DNA from: Acanthacorydalis orientalis | Taxonomy: Eukaryota; Arthropoda; Insecta; Megaloptera; Corydalidae | Assembly (NCBI GenBank): GCA_034766995.1 | Contig: CM068316.1 | Span: 15,798,571-15,862,570, forward strand | Direction of reading: 5' to 3' | DNA length: 64,000 nucleotides | Shown: positions 40,342 through 50,479 of the stretch, one piece after another | Layout: the number at the start of each line of letters is the position of its first letter | Numbering within the stretch: the stretch's first letter is position 1 | Program-made: the position numbers and the translations under genes | The notes under the pieces: model-generated | Seen by the model: only the letters and a program-made list of their open reading frames with translations | Database searches by the model: none | Told to the model about the DNA's origin: nothing

Positions 40342-40720
40342 TTAGTTTGTTAGAAAAATAACTGAGATGTATGACCTTCAAACTCATATACATTTTTTAA
40401 TTTAAGTGGTTTAAAATATCCAGAACTGTTAGATGACTAAAGCCTAACTTTTGTGCAAGCTCTCGAATTGTTGTGCCTGCTTCTGATTCAACTAACCTTC
40501 AATTGGTCGTTATGAACTAAAGAAGGACGCCCGCGACCTTCTTCATCTTCAAGGCTCTCGTCTTCAGCGTTTGCCACTATGGCATACACTGGAGAGGAGT
40601 CAGCGTACACACTACTCATCTTTTCAAAAGTTTGGGCGGCATTCATATTATCCAAAAATAAAAATTCAATAACCATACGATTTTTCAATTTATCAATTTC
40701 AAAAAAATAGCCAAACACGT
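40342..40720 (-). mobile_element. chimeric mariner fragment
   Basis: The left end (TTAGTTTGTTAGAAAAATAA, TA at 40340-40341) and about 220 bp of interior match the DNA-binding-domain-only mariner family. Near 40562 it switches to a different mariner N-terminus. The minus-strand open frame (40488-40718) reads NAAQTFEKMSSVYADSSPVY and then DESLEDEEGRGRPS, joined close to the position where the two domains align in intact transposases. No right-hand terminus was found. Confidence 0.6.
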
Positions 40721-41077
40721 CTTCTTAAAATTTCTGTCAATGTTAAACTAAGAAATGTTTTGCGCTCAAATTCTTACAGATCGCTAATACTAATAATTAT
40801 AATTATAATTAAATAATAATAATTAAGGATGAACACTTCAAGAAAAAAAAATACATTCATGTCTCCCCAACGCCATGCATATGTCACTTCTGCAATCTTT
40901 TTGAAATCTGCTCGAAGTCATCTAAGACTATGATACATGTAGTCATATCTTCTATTAAAAAAGTCTGAGTAAATAAGAATCAAGGATCAAAAACATTTTT
41001 CAAATTGCCTTCTTCAACACATTCGTGACTTTAAAAAAATATTAAAATGTATGCAGTAGAAGGTTAATATTTATCTA

Positions 41078-41205
41078 TTTGGTTGGCAGAAAAATAATAG
41101 CGGTTTTTGACCTTTAAATTCATATACATTTAAATCTCTTTCGATTCTCCTAGCTGTTTTCAGTGGTCCAGAATTGTTGGATGACTAACACCTAACTTAT
41201 ATAAC
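41078..41205 (-). mobile_element. fragment of the DNA-binding-domain-only mariner family
   Basis: The terminus TTTGGTTGGCAGAAAAATAA follows TA, then comes the family interior up to a block like GTCATCCAACAATTCTGGAC on the minus strand. Homology stops near 41205, so only about 128 bp remain. Confidence 0.7.
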
Positions 41206-41355
41206 GCAGGAATTTATAACAACCGGTATAATTATTAATCTCTGTTTACATAGATGCAATAAATACCATCATTTTGACCATTCAGCATATTTTTGAGACA
41301 AACTTGCCACCAATTGTAATACTACTGTTTTTTACAAAATTAACTAGTAGTAAAA

Positions 41356-41928
41356 TTAGGTTGGTAGAAAAATAATTGCGGTGTATGTCCTTCAGATTCG
41401 TTAACATTAACAGATTTTTGAATTTTCCTGGCTGTTTTAAGTGGTTCAGAACTGATGGATGACTAACGCTTAACTTTTGTTCAAGCTCTCGAATTGTTAT
41501 GCCTAGTTCTGATTCAACTAACGGCTTCAGTTGGTCGTTATGAACTAAAGAAGGACACTCGCGCCCTTCTTCATCTTCAAGGCTCTCGCCCACAGCATGA
41601 AATTTTAGAACTACTATTGCACCGTACATTCCTTAACAGCACCCACATCAAAATCATCGTTTAGTTTACGAGTAGTTTCTGTTGCTTTACCACCCATTTT
41701 TAATTGATACAAAAAATTTACTCATATACTTCTTTTTCATTTTTAATTCAATAGCCCAATTTGAAGTAAAATTAATAATAAAACCAAAGTCGATATAACC
41801 AAAATACAGAACGAAAAATGCACTTTAAAATGATATTTACTTGAATACGATGAAATGACACTTTCATTGAAAAAAATTAATGTTGGAATTCAAAACCAAA
41901 AACCTCAATTACTTTCCCTATAACCTAA
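41356..41928 (-). mobile_element. DNA-binding-domain-only mariner derivative (copy 2)
   Basis: 573 bp. The left end TTAGGTTGGTAGAAAAATAA and right end (complement of TTAGGTTATAGGGAAAGTAA) are preserved, with TA at 41929-41930. The left flank is AA rather than TA, probably mutated. Minus-strand remnants: GESLEDEEGRECPSLVHNDQ, GITIRELEQKLSVSHPSVLN, then LKQPGKFKN, passing directly into the terminus at the same junction as the other copies. The frame before GESLED is damaged. Confidence 0.82.
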
Positions 41929-41975
41929 TACATTCCATATCACAATTTAATACTAATTTCACTTTGAAAAAATAC

Positions 41976-41979
<4 letters not shown>

Positions 41980-42056
<77 letters not shown>

Positions 42057-42060
42057 TATG

Positions 42061-42133
<73 letters not shown>

Positions 42134-42134
42134 C
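41980..42134. repeat. (TA)n microsatellite
   Basis: About 155 bp with one AGGTATGTATG interruption. Confidence 0.96.
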
Positions 42135-42541
42135 AATATAAAATATAAATTTTAATAAAATAAATGCTAAGAACAAATCCGTTTACAAGATAAAAGTTAA
42201 TAATTCATTCCTAATCTTTCATTATTGAATTACTTATCATTCGATAATAAAGTGAATTCAATAAAAACATTCCTTAATGGTTTGAAAACGACCAAAATTG
42301 CTCTGTACCCATATTCTGCTTTTTTATAGTCAAATGAATAAACAAGTTACTCGAATAGTGTTTTATTTTACATAGGTCTATTAAAAATAATGAAAGTACA
42401 CTTCTTAATTAAAACTTCGTGTTCATTTTTTATGTTTACAAGTATGTTATTTATGGGATAACTTGATATACACATTAACACATCCGTATATGCACATACA
42501 TACTCAAAACACACACATAGTAATGTGTGTATACTTACATG

Positions 42542-42545
<4 letters not shown>

Positions 42546-42600
<55 letters not shown>

Positions 42601-42633
42601 AGAGAGAAAGAGAAAGAGAGGAAGAGAGAGAGA
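42546..42633. repeat. (TA)n followed by (GA)n-rich tract
   Basis: TA array to about 42597, then GAAAGAGAGAAAGAGAAAGA and similar to 42633. Confidence 0.95.
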
Positions 42634-43251
42634 TAGTTACTGAATGATTTATTTCTTTATAACTTTTTAACAATCCAATAGAAACTTAAAAAAAGTTAAT
42701 TTCGAATTACAGTTTAATTTTTAGAAATTTATTTATAATTACTTATGAATAATTATGTTGTATAAATAACCAATGTATACTCGTATATATGAATAGTTGT
42801 TTAATAATCACTCCACATGACTTTAATGCGATTCGGGGTTAAACTGTAAAAATATGATAAACAAAAATAATTTATAAAAAAAATGTATTTTTGAGAGAAA
42901 GCGAAAGACGGTATTAAAAAACTTCTTTCGAATTTCATTTTATTATTATTATTTAAATATTTATGGTACACATAGATCTATTTTTTTGAGGAATATCCCT
43001 AATTACTTTGATCAAGCACGTTGATTTTATTAATAAAATAAAAAGTGTACTTATATTTTTGTATCTAATAATAGTTAATGGAATATTACTATTAATTTCT
43101 ATACTTGTCCTAGTAAAGTTGAAAATCAATACTTAATTGAAGTTTATTAAAATATTTAATTTGATGAAAGCAGTATTTTTTAAATTTACTTTCTTAAATG
43201 ATTTGTTTTTTATCTCACAAACCACAAACAATTTTTCTGATTAATAATGTC
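42634..43251. other. AT-rich spacer
   Basis: No gene or transposon recognised. Confidence 0.5.
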
Positions 43252-43253
43252 TA

Positions 43254-43404
43254 ATAAATGATTATTGATTATTTTTGATTCTTGTTTATACCTATTTCGA
43301 TGTCAATATTATCAACTTTTTCTGACCATTGTCGTTATGAGAATGATAGAAATGCCATCAAAATATGTATAAGTAACAATCAAAAATGATCGATAATCAT
43401 TTAT
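43254..43404. repeat. 151-bp fold-back MITE with TA flanks
   Basis: Left arm ATAAATGATTATTGATTATT; right arm, on the minus strand, ATAAATGATTATCGATCATT. The inverted match continues imperfectly for about 50 bp (TTTTTGATTCTTGTTTATAC against TTTTTGATTGTTACTTATAC). TA lies at 43252-43253 and 43405-43406. This is the best preserved copy of the dispersed fold-back family. Confidence 0.75.
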
Positions 43405-43416
43405 TAAAAATTGTAT

Positions 43417-44412
43417 AGTATGGTACACATCATCAGTTAAAACTGACAGTAAGAGGGTAAATGACAGTCAAATAATAATGTATGCGTCGAAATGACTGAA
43501 TGTCTGTTCGACTAAAGTAATTCAAAAATTTTGGATATGGACTGCCATTTATATTGAAATTGTCAGTTAGTAATTGATAATATGAGCTTAGTTTCTGTCA
43601 GCTGTCATTTAGTCTTAAGATTTTAACAAGTAAGGTCAAAGTAAAATAAGATTTTCTTGATTTTTCATGTTAAAGTTTTAAAAAAGAAAGTGTGTTTTTA
43701 TATTTTTTCATGAAAAATGAAAAATGGACAGTGAAAAATCCATGTTAATAGCCTTTATTGATTTACATAAAAGCAACAGAGTATTATAGATAGATAGATA
43801 GATTATGTTTGAGGGGGGAGGAAGCTATCTTGCCTCCCGGCACTTAGACTCGAGGTCCATTATGCCTTCCCTCGGCTTGATCAAAACTACTCGGGAAGTC
43901 TCGCTTCCTTCCAGAAGCCTATCAGCCTGCCCGAGTTTATAGATCCTAGTTCGGCCGCGGTGAGGAGAAACTCCCCAAACCATCGTCGCCTTAATTGATC
44001 CATGCCGGACATTCCGCGAGGAGATGAATGGGGGTCTCGTTGCCCCCTCCCCCCACACCATCTACACTTCCTGTCCGTCCTTCAGCCTTGTATATGTTTG
44101 TGATAGCTTAGTCTCCCGTGTCCTGTGACAATTCGCACCAGGAGCCGGGAGAAGGATCTGCCACTTGTATAGATTCTCTTGGTCCAGTCCTTATTTGGGG
44201 CCTGGCCTAAGAGTACCCTGGATTGACGGCAACCGTCAATCTTTAGCCACCATTCTGAGTGTTCTGACTCGACCCACTCCCGAATGGCGCCCTTGACCCA
44301 GCATCTCGCTAGCCCTACAGAGCATTATAAGACAATCTTTAAATTATGATGTGCACTCTTAAATGACAGTCAAGAAAACCATTATTTTTTGAATGATGAT
44401 GTGTACCCTACT
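43417..44412. mobile_element. MITE-like element interrupted by a non-LTR retrotransposon
   Basis: Outer inverted repeats AGTATGGTACACATCATCA (43417-43435) and, on the minus strand, AGTAGGGTACACATCATCA (44394-44412) differ at one of 19 positions. Repeated ATGACAGTCAA and GACAGT motifs lie inside. Without the nested insertion and its duplicated target, the element is about 455 bp. No clear target duplication was seen for the outer element and no coding capacity was recognised. Confidence 0.65.
43789..44316 (-). mobile_element. 528-bp 5'-truncated non-LTR retrotransposon (RNase H / zinc-knuckle end)
   Basis: A GC-rich insert flanked by ACAGAGTATTATA (43776-43788) and ACAGAGCATTATA (44317-44329), a 13-bp target duplication with one difference. 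The minus-strand 3' end carries a (TATC)n tail (43789-43803). Minus-strand translation gives SRLLVRIVTGHGRLSYHKHI, then RKCRWCGG and, in a shifted frame, IHLLAECPAW. That is the C-terminal RNase H-like region and the Cys-His knuckle of I/R1/Jockey-type elements. Stops and frameshifts show it is dead. The exact clade is not resolved. Confidence 0.85.
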
Positions 44413-45939
44413 TGAAAGATTGTTTTAATAAGGGCTTTCTCTTTATTTTAAGTTATATTGAACGTTACAATGAAATATTAATTTATTTGAATCGGATTTA
44501 TAAGATGAAACTGAAAAAAACAATCCTTCTTACCACATTGATTTATTTAGTTAAATTAATTAATGATGGTTCACGTTTTTTTTAAAAAATTTATACCATT
44601 CAATCAGTATGCGAAATACCCACTTATCCTGCCTTTTAATTTCATCAATTCTAATACGATGAGGAAAAATGATTGAAGAACTTAAACTGTACACCTTTTT
44701 GTTTGATTTGAAAATTATATTTTTACTATAAATTCTTGAAAAGTCGATTGAAATTTTATCTTTGTAGTACATTTTCAAAGTAAACTCTTCTAGAACAAAC
44801 GTTTTAATTTCTCACTCCCTTATTATTTTGTTCACGCTTATTTAGCCATACTCCCTGTTGATATAGTTAACGGAGTTGTGTCATTGTTTTATTTGAATTC
44901 TCATAAAAATACACGTTTCTGCAATGATTGGATTATTCCTAAAACTAAGCATATTTATATAAAAAGAACAGACTTTTGGTAACATAATAGTAATTCTGCT
45001 TTATAACCTAAATAGATTATCTTTCAATATAATATTTTGAAATACAATGGCGGAAGTCATCTGAATCAATTACAGTGTAGATAAAACTCGATATTTGATA
45101 TTCAAGAATTTTGTAAAAAAAATAATAAAATAAATATATATATATATATATAAATAAATATTAAGATAAATTATTTTGAAAAATAATGTAATTTTGCATT
45201 TTTTCTATAAATCTTATTTCCTTTAACAGCATTTATGTTTTTTTTTGATTAAAATTTCATCATGAAAATACACTAAAAAAACAGTAAAATCTAGTAAAAT
45301 GTAAAATATTATATTTTCATTTTCACAACTGAATTCTTTTTTCACCTCACAGACAAAAAAAACATTTTTTTTTGATTAAAAAGTTCAATAAATTATTGTT
45401 GATCATTTCTGATTGTTGGTAATGCGCATTTCAACAGTGATACCATTATTTTCTAAGCGCTGGAGTATAGAAAAATGTTATATTTTAATGTCTCTGTACG
45501 GGTTTTTGTTATAAATAAATTCTATTTTTAGTGTTATGTTCGTGTCCGCTACATATTATGATTTTTTTTCAGTAAGTTTGGAAAGATAAGATTAATCTTT
45601 TTATTACATTTGTGTAATTAATTGGAAATTTTTTGAATGTTTATCTGTCTTTTATATTTATATATATATATATATATATAAATATATATATATTTATATA
45701 TATATATCTACTTACACGTTCGTCAGGCCCTTGAACCGTAGCCGTTGTTAGGAGTGTGTGTGTGTGTGCTGTTTATCGCTACTATGCCAATGGAAATAAA
45801 TTAAATTGAAAGGGCACTTAATTGGAAATTTCAGTACTTTTCTTGTTATGCATATGTGCTCATTATTACAGCTACGATCATAGATTTAATCAGACCTGAA
45901 TATCGTCGGAACATGAGGTATTGAATTACAATAACAGGA
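44413..45939. other. AT-rich stretch with small repeats
   Basis: Contains a copy of the fold-back family at about 45386-45470 (ATGCGCATTTCAACAGTG), (TA)n at 45136-45151 and 45659-45711, and a (GT)7 run near 45752-45767. No gene recognised. Confidence 0.5.
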
Positions 45940-45972
45940 TCAAAGTAGGTGAGCGGGGCTTGCCGTTTTCAG

Positions 45973-46071
45973 GTCAATCTTGCAGCAGCCATCGGCACAA
46001 GTGTTGAGTGTTTCCGAGCGAACCGCTGCGGCACGTTGCGCTACAAAACGTGCGAAGAAATGCATTCTGAT
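45973..46071 (+). other. candidate 99-bp coding exon in a GC-rich island
   Basis: The island at 45940-46090 is far richer in GC than its flanks. On the plus strand a 33-codon open frame reads VNLAAAIGTSVECFRANRCG and then TLRYKTCEEMHSD. It is bounded by a good acceptor (TTGCCGTTTTCAG, AG at 45971-45972) and a good donor (GTGAGC at 46072), and its length is a multiple of three. On the minus strand a 41-codon frame with ATG (45940-46065) is also open, so strand is uncertain. No family is recognised. It could be an exon of a gene extending beyond what I can join, a non-coding exon or a regulatory element. Confidence 0.35.
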
Positions 46072-46142
46072 GTGAGCACACAATTGTATTTTAATCAACC
46101 ACATTCATAGAGATGAAAGCCATTTTCACACGCTGAATATTA

Positions 46143-46143
46143 T

Positions 46144-46199
<56 letters not shown>
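46143..46199. repeat. (TA)n microsatellite
   Basis: Uninterrupted TA array after ATACATACATA. Confidence 0.95.
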
Positions 46200-46203
<4 letters not shown>

Positions 46204-46770
46204 CGTCTCTCGTATTTTAATCTACTGTACTGTATAATGCAAAACTTAGGTTGTTTTTAGGTATAATTAAAATTTCTACTACCATAGTAAAGTATAATTG
46301 ATTATTTAATAGAATCATACACGGATATATTTCTATGGCAGTATTATGTTTCATTCATTTTTTAATATTCTCTTTTCGTTGTGATTTTTTGTCATTCTTG
46401 CAAAGCATACGGGAATATTGCCGTCGTTTCAATTTCGAATAAGAGCAATCGAAAATTTATTAAGAATCGTATGAGAAATAAAAATATTTTAACCAATAAT
46501 TAAACATTGAAGTCATCGAATGATATTGGTAAGCTGGAAGTAAAATTGTTCGTGTAATTTTGATGTTTTACGAAAGAGAGGAGAGATGGTGGCTTTAATT
46601 TCAGCTTACATACACGAAGAGAAGTTATTTTTTTATCTTCTTTTATATTAAAAAAGTGAATATATTAAATATCATATCTAAAATGTTTTAGCTTTTGTAT
46701 TTCCTTCAATAAATTTTCAATTTTTCAATATATAGCTATACTTTAGTTACTTTTGTTCTGTATAATGCGG

Positions 46771-46772
<2 letters not shown>
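46200..46772. other. AT-rich spacer
   Basis: No gene or transposon recognised. Confidence 0.5.
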
Positions 46773-46827
<55 letters not shown>

Positions 46828-46848
46828 TTATGTAAATATATCTATCTA

Positions 46849-46893
<45 letters not shown>

Positions 46894-46906
46894 GTATGTA
46901 TATATA
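46773..46906. repeat. (TA)n microsatellite with TCTA and TATG interruptions
   Basis: About 134 bp, directly left of a TA-flanked MITE. Confidence 0.95.
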
Positions 46907-47112
46907 GGTGATTCAACTTAGGCTTCCACACGAAAGTATTAAAAAATCCCAAAAATTAAATAAGAACATATTATCCATCATTTTATATTTTAGTTTAATT
47001 GTATTTTAGTATCGAATTGAACTAAAATACTAAATGAAAAAATAGCATGACTTTTCTTAACCCTTGTGCCTCCTTTTAATACTTCCATGTGGAAGCCGAA
47101 ATTGAATCATTC
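46907..47112. mobile_element. 206-bp TA-flanked MITE (copy 1)
   Basis: Inverted termini: left GGTGATTCAACTTAGGCTTC, right on the minus strand GAATGATTCAATTTCGGCTT, continuing CCACA on both, about 36 bp with mismatches. TA lies on each side. The interior has a second palindromic section (TTTTAGTATCGAATTGAACTAAAATACTA). A copy in the same orientation is at 48183-48390, about 90% alike by eye. Confidence 0.85.
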
Positions 47113-47147
47113 TATATATATATATTATATATATACATATATATATA

Positions 47148-48090
47148 TCATCATCATCATCTTCAGCCCCTGTCAATCCACTGCTGGATAAAGGCCTCTT
47201 CCATGACTTTCCATTTTGTTCGATTCAGTGCCTCTCTTTTCCACAGTTTTCCAATAAAGTTTTTAATATCCTTATCCCATCTGTTCATTGGTCTCTTTCT
47301 CGGTCTTTTCATATTCCTTGGTTCCCAGTCAATAATTTCTCTTGTCCATCGGTTGTCTTCTCTTCTTGCGACATGTCCCGCCCATTTCCATTTTAGACTC
47401 TTTACTCTTCTTATTATATCTGTGACTCCTGTTTGTTTTCGTATCCATTCTATTCTCTTTCTATCTCTTCTTGTTATTCCCAACATGCATCTTTCCATAC
47501 TTCGTTGTGTTGTTTGGAGTCTTTGAACTATTTTGGCGTTAAGCACCCATGTTTCGCTGCCGTAGGTAAGGACCGGTAGTATACACTGATCGAATACTTT
47601 TTTCTTTAAACAGAGTGGGATTGTTGATTTAAATATTGAGGCGTTTCGTCCGAAAGAGCTCCATCCCATTTTTATTCTCCTATTTACTTCTTCCGTGAAT
47701 GATCCATCTCTGTTGATAAGCTGGCCTAGATAAACATATTTCGTGACTTCTTCTATTTCCGTTCCTTTTATTTCAATTTTCTTCGGACATACAAACGCAT
47801 TGAACAGTACTTTTGTCTTTGTATGATTCATGTTGAGGCCGATTTTTTGACTGGCATCGTTTAGTTCTTCTATTCTCTTTTGCAACTCTTCCGGAGTATT
47901 TGCGAAAATAACTATATCATCGGCAAACCGGAGATGGCTTAATCTTTCGCCCTTTATCTCGATTCCTTTGTCCTCCCAGTCGAGCGATTTGAATACTTCT
48001 TCTAAGGCCGCAGTAAACAATTTCGGAGAAATTGCATCTCCCTGTCTTACACCTTTCTCGATTTTTATCTTTCTTGTTTCCTTGTTTCTT
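47148..48090 (-). mobile_element. 5'-truncated RTE-type non-LTR retrotransposon
   Basis: The minus-strand 3' end is an (ATG/GAT)n tail (47148-47161) right after the stop codon, so the 3' UTR is almost absent, as is usual in the RTE clade. The 5' end is cut off within the reverse transcriptase and abuts a (TA)n array at about 48091. The 117-bp fragment at 30.6 kb is a more severely truncated copy of the same family. Confidence 0.9.
47163..48081 (-). pseudogene. reverse transcriptase C-terminal part, RTE type
   Basis: An open frame of about 305 codons ending at TGA (47163-47165). It begins in KIEKGVRQGDAISPKLFTAA and contains the catalytic box LRFADDIVIFA (Asp-Asp of the RT active site) and a thumb region with YVYLGQLINRDGSFTEEV. 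It then has the RTE-type C-terminal part SLKWKWAGHVARREDNRWTR and NRWDKDIKNFIGKLW. An in-frame TGA occurs at 48079-48081. The endonuclease and the N-terminal half of RT are missing, so the copy cannot move by itself. No lesion lies within the retained frame, which suggests a fairly young copy. Confidence 0.9.
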
Positions 48091-48101
48091 CATGTAGCCA
48101 T

Positions 48102-48105
48102 ATAT

Positions 48106-48182
<77 letters not shown>
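48102..48182. repeat. (TA)n microsatellite
   Basis: TA array between the RTE 5' end and the second MITE copy. Confidence 0.95.
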
Positions 48183-48390
48183 GGTGATTCAACTTAGGCC
48201 TCCACACAAAAATATTAAAAAAAAAACCCAAAAATTAAATAAGAACATATTATCCATCATTTTATATTTTAGTTTAATTGTATTTTAGTATTGAATTGAA
48301 CTAAAATACTAAAAAAAAAATAACATGACTTTTCTTAACACCTGTGCCCCCTTTTAATACTTCCATGTGGGAGCCAAAATTGAATAATTC
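48183..48390. mobile_element. 208-bp TA-flanked MITE (copy 2)
   Basis: Same orientation, termini and interior as 46907-47112 (GGTGATTCAACTTAGGCCTC... and GAATTATTCAATTTTGGCTC on the minus strand). TA on both sides, next to (TA)n arrays. Confidence 0.85.
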
Positions 48391-48396
48391 TATATT

Positions 48397-48433
<37 letters not shown>

Positions 48434-49152
48434 GTGAGCAGGAGAGGGAGAAATTTTTAGGACTCAGTGTGTTTTTTATATTTTTTTTGTTATTATTTCG
48501 AATTGTAACTTATTTTCTATGTAATGTAGTATAATTTTTTGAACCATCACCGTATTACAATACCATAGCATAAAATATTTTATGAATATTTAATTCAGTA
48601 GTAGATTGAATACCATAGATCAGCTAATTACTTTTCCTGATCACCGGATTTTTTTCTGAAATTTGTGTAATGAATGTTCTGTCAATTGTCCTCTCAGTAT
48701 TGTTAGTAAGAATCTTTATTGAAAAATTGTATGGATGTGGAGTAGCTGGCTGAGTTATTCATTGTTTTGGTGAGCTTAACAATTTACTGTCAGTCCAATG
48801 AGTGTAATCTAAAAAATCTTCATAATGTCAAAAGTGGATGGTTCAGAAACAGATGTTTCTTAACCCTTAAACTACACGTGGGTTGACGCCATGTGTAGTT
48901 TAAGAGTTAAGAAATACAATGTTGTTAGGGTCATTTTGACAGTGACCCTAACAATAGTGTGTATCGTATGTTTTATACAGATAGTGTGTAGTTTAAAGGT
49001 TAAATTTGAGATAGTTAATTAATTTTTGTATTATTTATGTTGTGATTAATATCCAATCTTTTTTCAGTTTTCTTTATTTTTTAATTATAATTGAAAATGA
49101 TCACTAAAAATTAATATAAGGGGTGACACGTGCATGAACTTGTTAGTATGTG

Positions 49153-49206
<54 letters not shown>

Positions 49207-49766
49207 TTCGGATTCTCTGAATAGAATAAAAGTAAAATCAGACAGTGAGAACAGTCATGCAGTCGAAATGGAAGGTTCAGTTTTGATCATATGAGGATAA
49301 GTAGTGAGTTCTCAGTAACTACTTAGTTGATTGAACACAGCCAATGTGGTTCAAACTCAAAAATCCAAGGATATTTGAAAAAAATATCTTTTCCGGAATC
49401 AAACTCCCCATCAAACCAAACATCCGTATACTAGCATCCACACTCCCGTCAACCTCGGGTTAAAAGTCGCAAGGTCTTGACACTGGAAAATCTCTTCAAA
49501 AACATTCGACGTTTTGTAACACTGCTGCATTGTAAACAAGCTCATTATCAATAAATTTTATTTTTTTTTTGATTTTGGTAAACTAAATAGACAGTTGATA
49601 CATAAATAAAAAAGAACTTTACATAAATAAATATGGATTTGTTTCATAAAATTCTATAAAAAAAATTAAAAATATTTTATTATGAAATAATTACATTTTG
49701 AACAACTGTTATATTATAATAAGAAATAGTCATTTATAATTTTACCACTAATTGCACTATTTTTGT

Positions 49767-49802
<36 letters not shown>

Positions 49803-49898
49803 GTGTTATCTTTGTAAAACTCGGGAAAAAGAGAAAAAATGATTGAAGATTCTGATAATGATAGTCAAAAAGTAATATTATTTATTGAATCAGATTCT
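48391..49898. other. AT-rich stretch with a small TTAA element
   Basis: (TA)n arrays at 48399-48429, 49158-49203 and 49771-49799, and the TTAA-flanked element at 48860-49003. A somewhat GC-richer patch at about 49390-49520 is unassigned. No gene recognised. Confidence 0.5.
48860..49003. mobile_element. 144-bp TTAA-flanked fold-back element (piggyBac-like MITE)
   Basis: The left edge reads TTAACCCTTAAACTACACGT. The right edge, on the minus strand, reads TTAACCTTTAAACTACACAC. A third inverted copy of the same motif (ATGTGTAGTTTAAGAGTTAA) lies at 48891-48911, so the left part also folds back on itself. TTAA ends fit the piggyBac class. Confidence 0.6.
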
Positions 49899-50479
49899 TT
49901 AGTTGATAAGAAAATAATTACGGTTTTTGTTTTCTGAATTGTAGTCTTTAATTTTTTTCAATGTGAGTGTCATTTCATCATGTTCAAGTAAATATCATTT
50001 ACATGTTAAGATCGTTTTAAAATGTATTTTTCGTTCTGTATTTTGGCAACATCGACGTTCGTTTTATTATTAATTTTGTTGTAAATTGGGGTATTGAATT
50101 AAAGATGGGAAAGAAACAAATAAGATTAAATTTTTTGTATGCGTTCAAAACGGGTGGTAAATCAAGAGAAACTGCTCGTAAATTAAACGATGATTTTGGT
50201 GTGGGTACTGTTGAGAAACATACGGTGCAATGGTGATTCCAAAAATTTTTTGCTGGGGACGAGAGCCTTGTAGATGAAGAAGGTCACGAGCATCCTTCTT
50301 CAGTTCACGACGTTTAACTGAATGCGTTAGTTGAATTAGAACTACGTACAAGAATTCGAGAGCTTGCACGAGAGTTAATAATTAGTCATCCAACAGTTCT
50401 GGACCACTTGAAACCACTTAAATTAAAAATGTATAAGAATTGTAGGTCATAAACCGCAATTATTTTTTAACCGGCCTGA
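49899..50479 (+). mobile_element. DNA-binding-domain-only mariner derivative (copy 3)
   Basis: Left end TTAGTTGATAAGAAAATAAT and a matching right end before TA (50480-50481). Plus-strand remnants: the N-terminal MGKKQIR-like start at about 50105, then FKTGGK, RETARKLNDDFGVGTVEKHT, GDESL, and after frame damage LVELELRTRIRELAREL, SHPTVLDHLK, then the common junction into the terminus. 581 bp, inactive. Confidence 0.8.

Noticed and set aside
47089..47526. Plus-strand 145-codon frame over the RTE copy
   Set aside because: It is the antisense of the reverse transcriptase frame.
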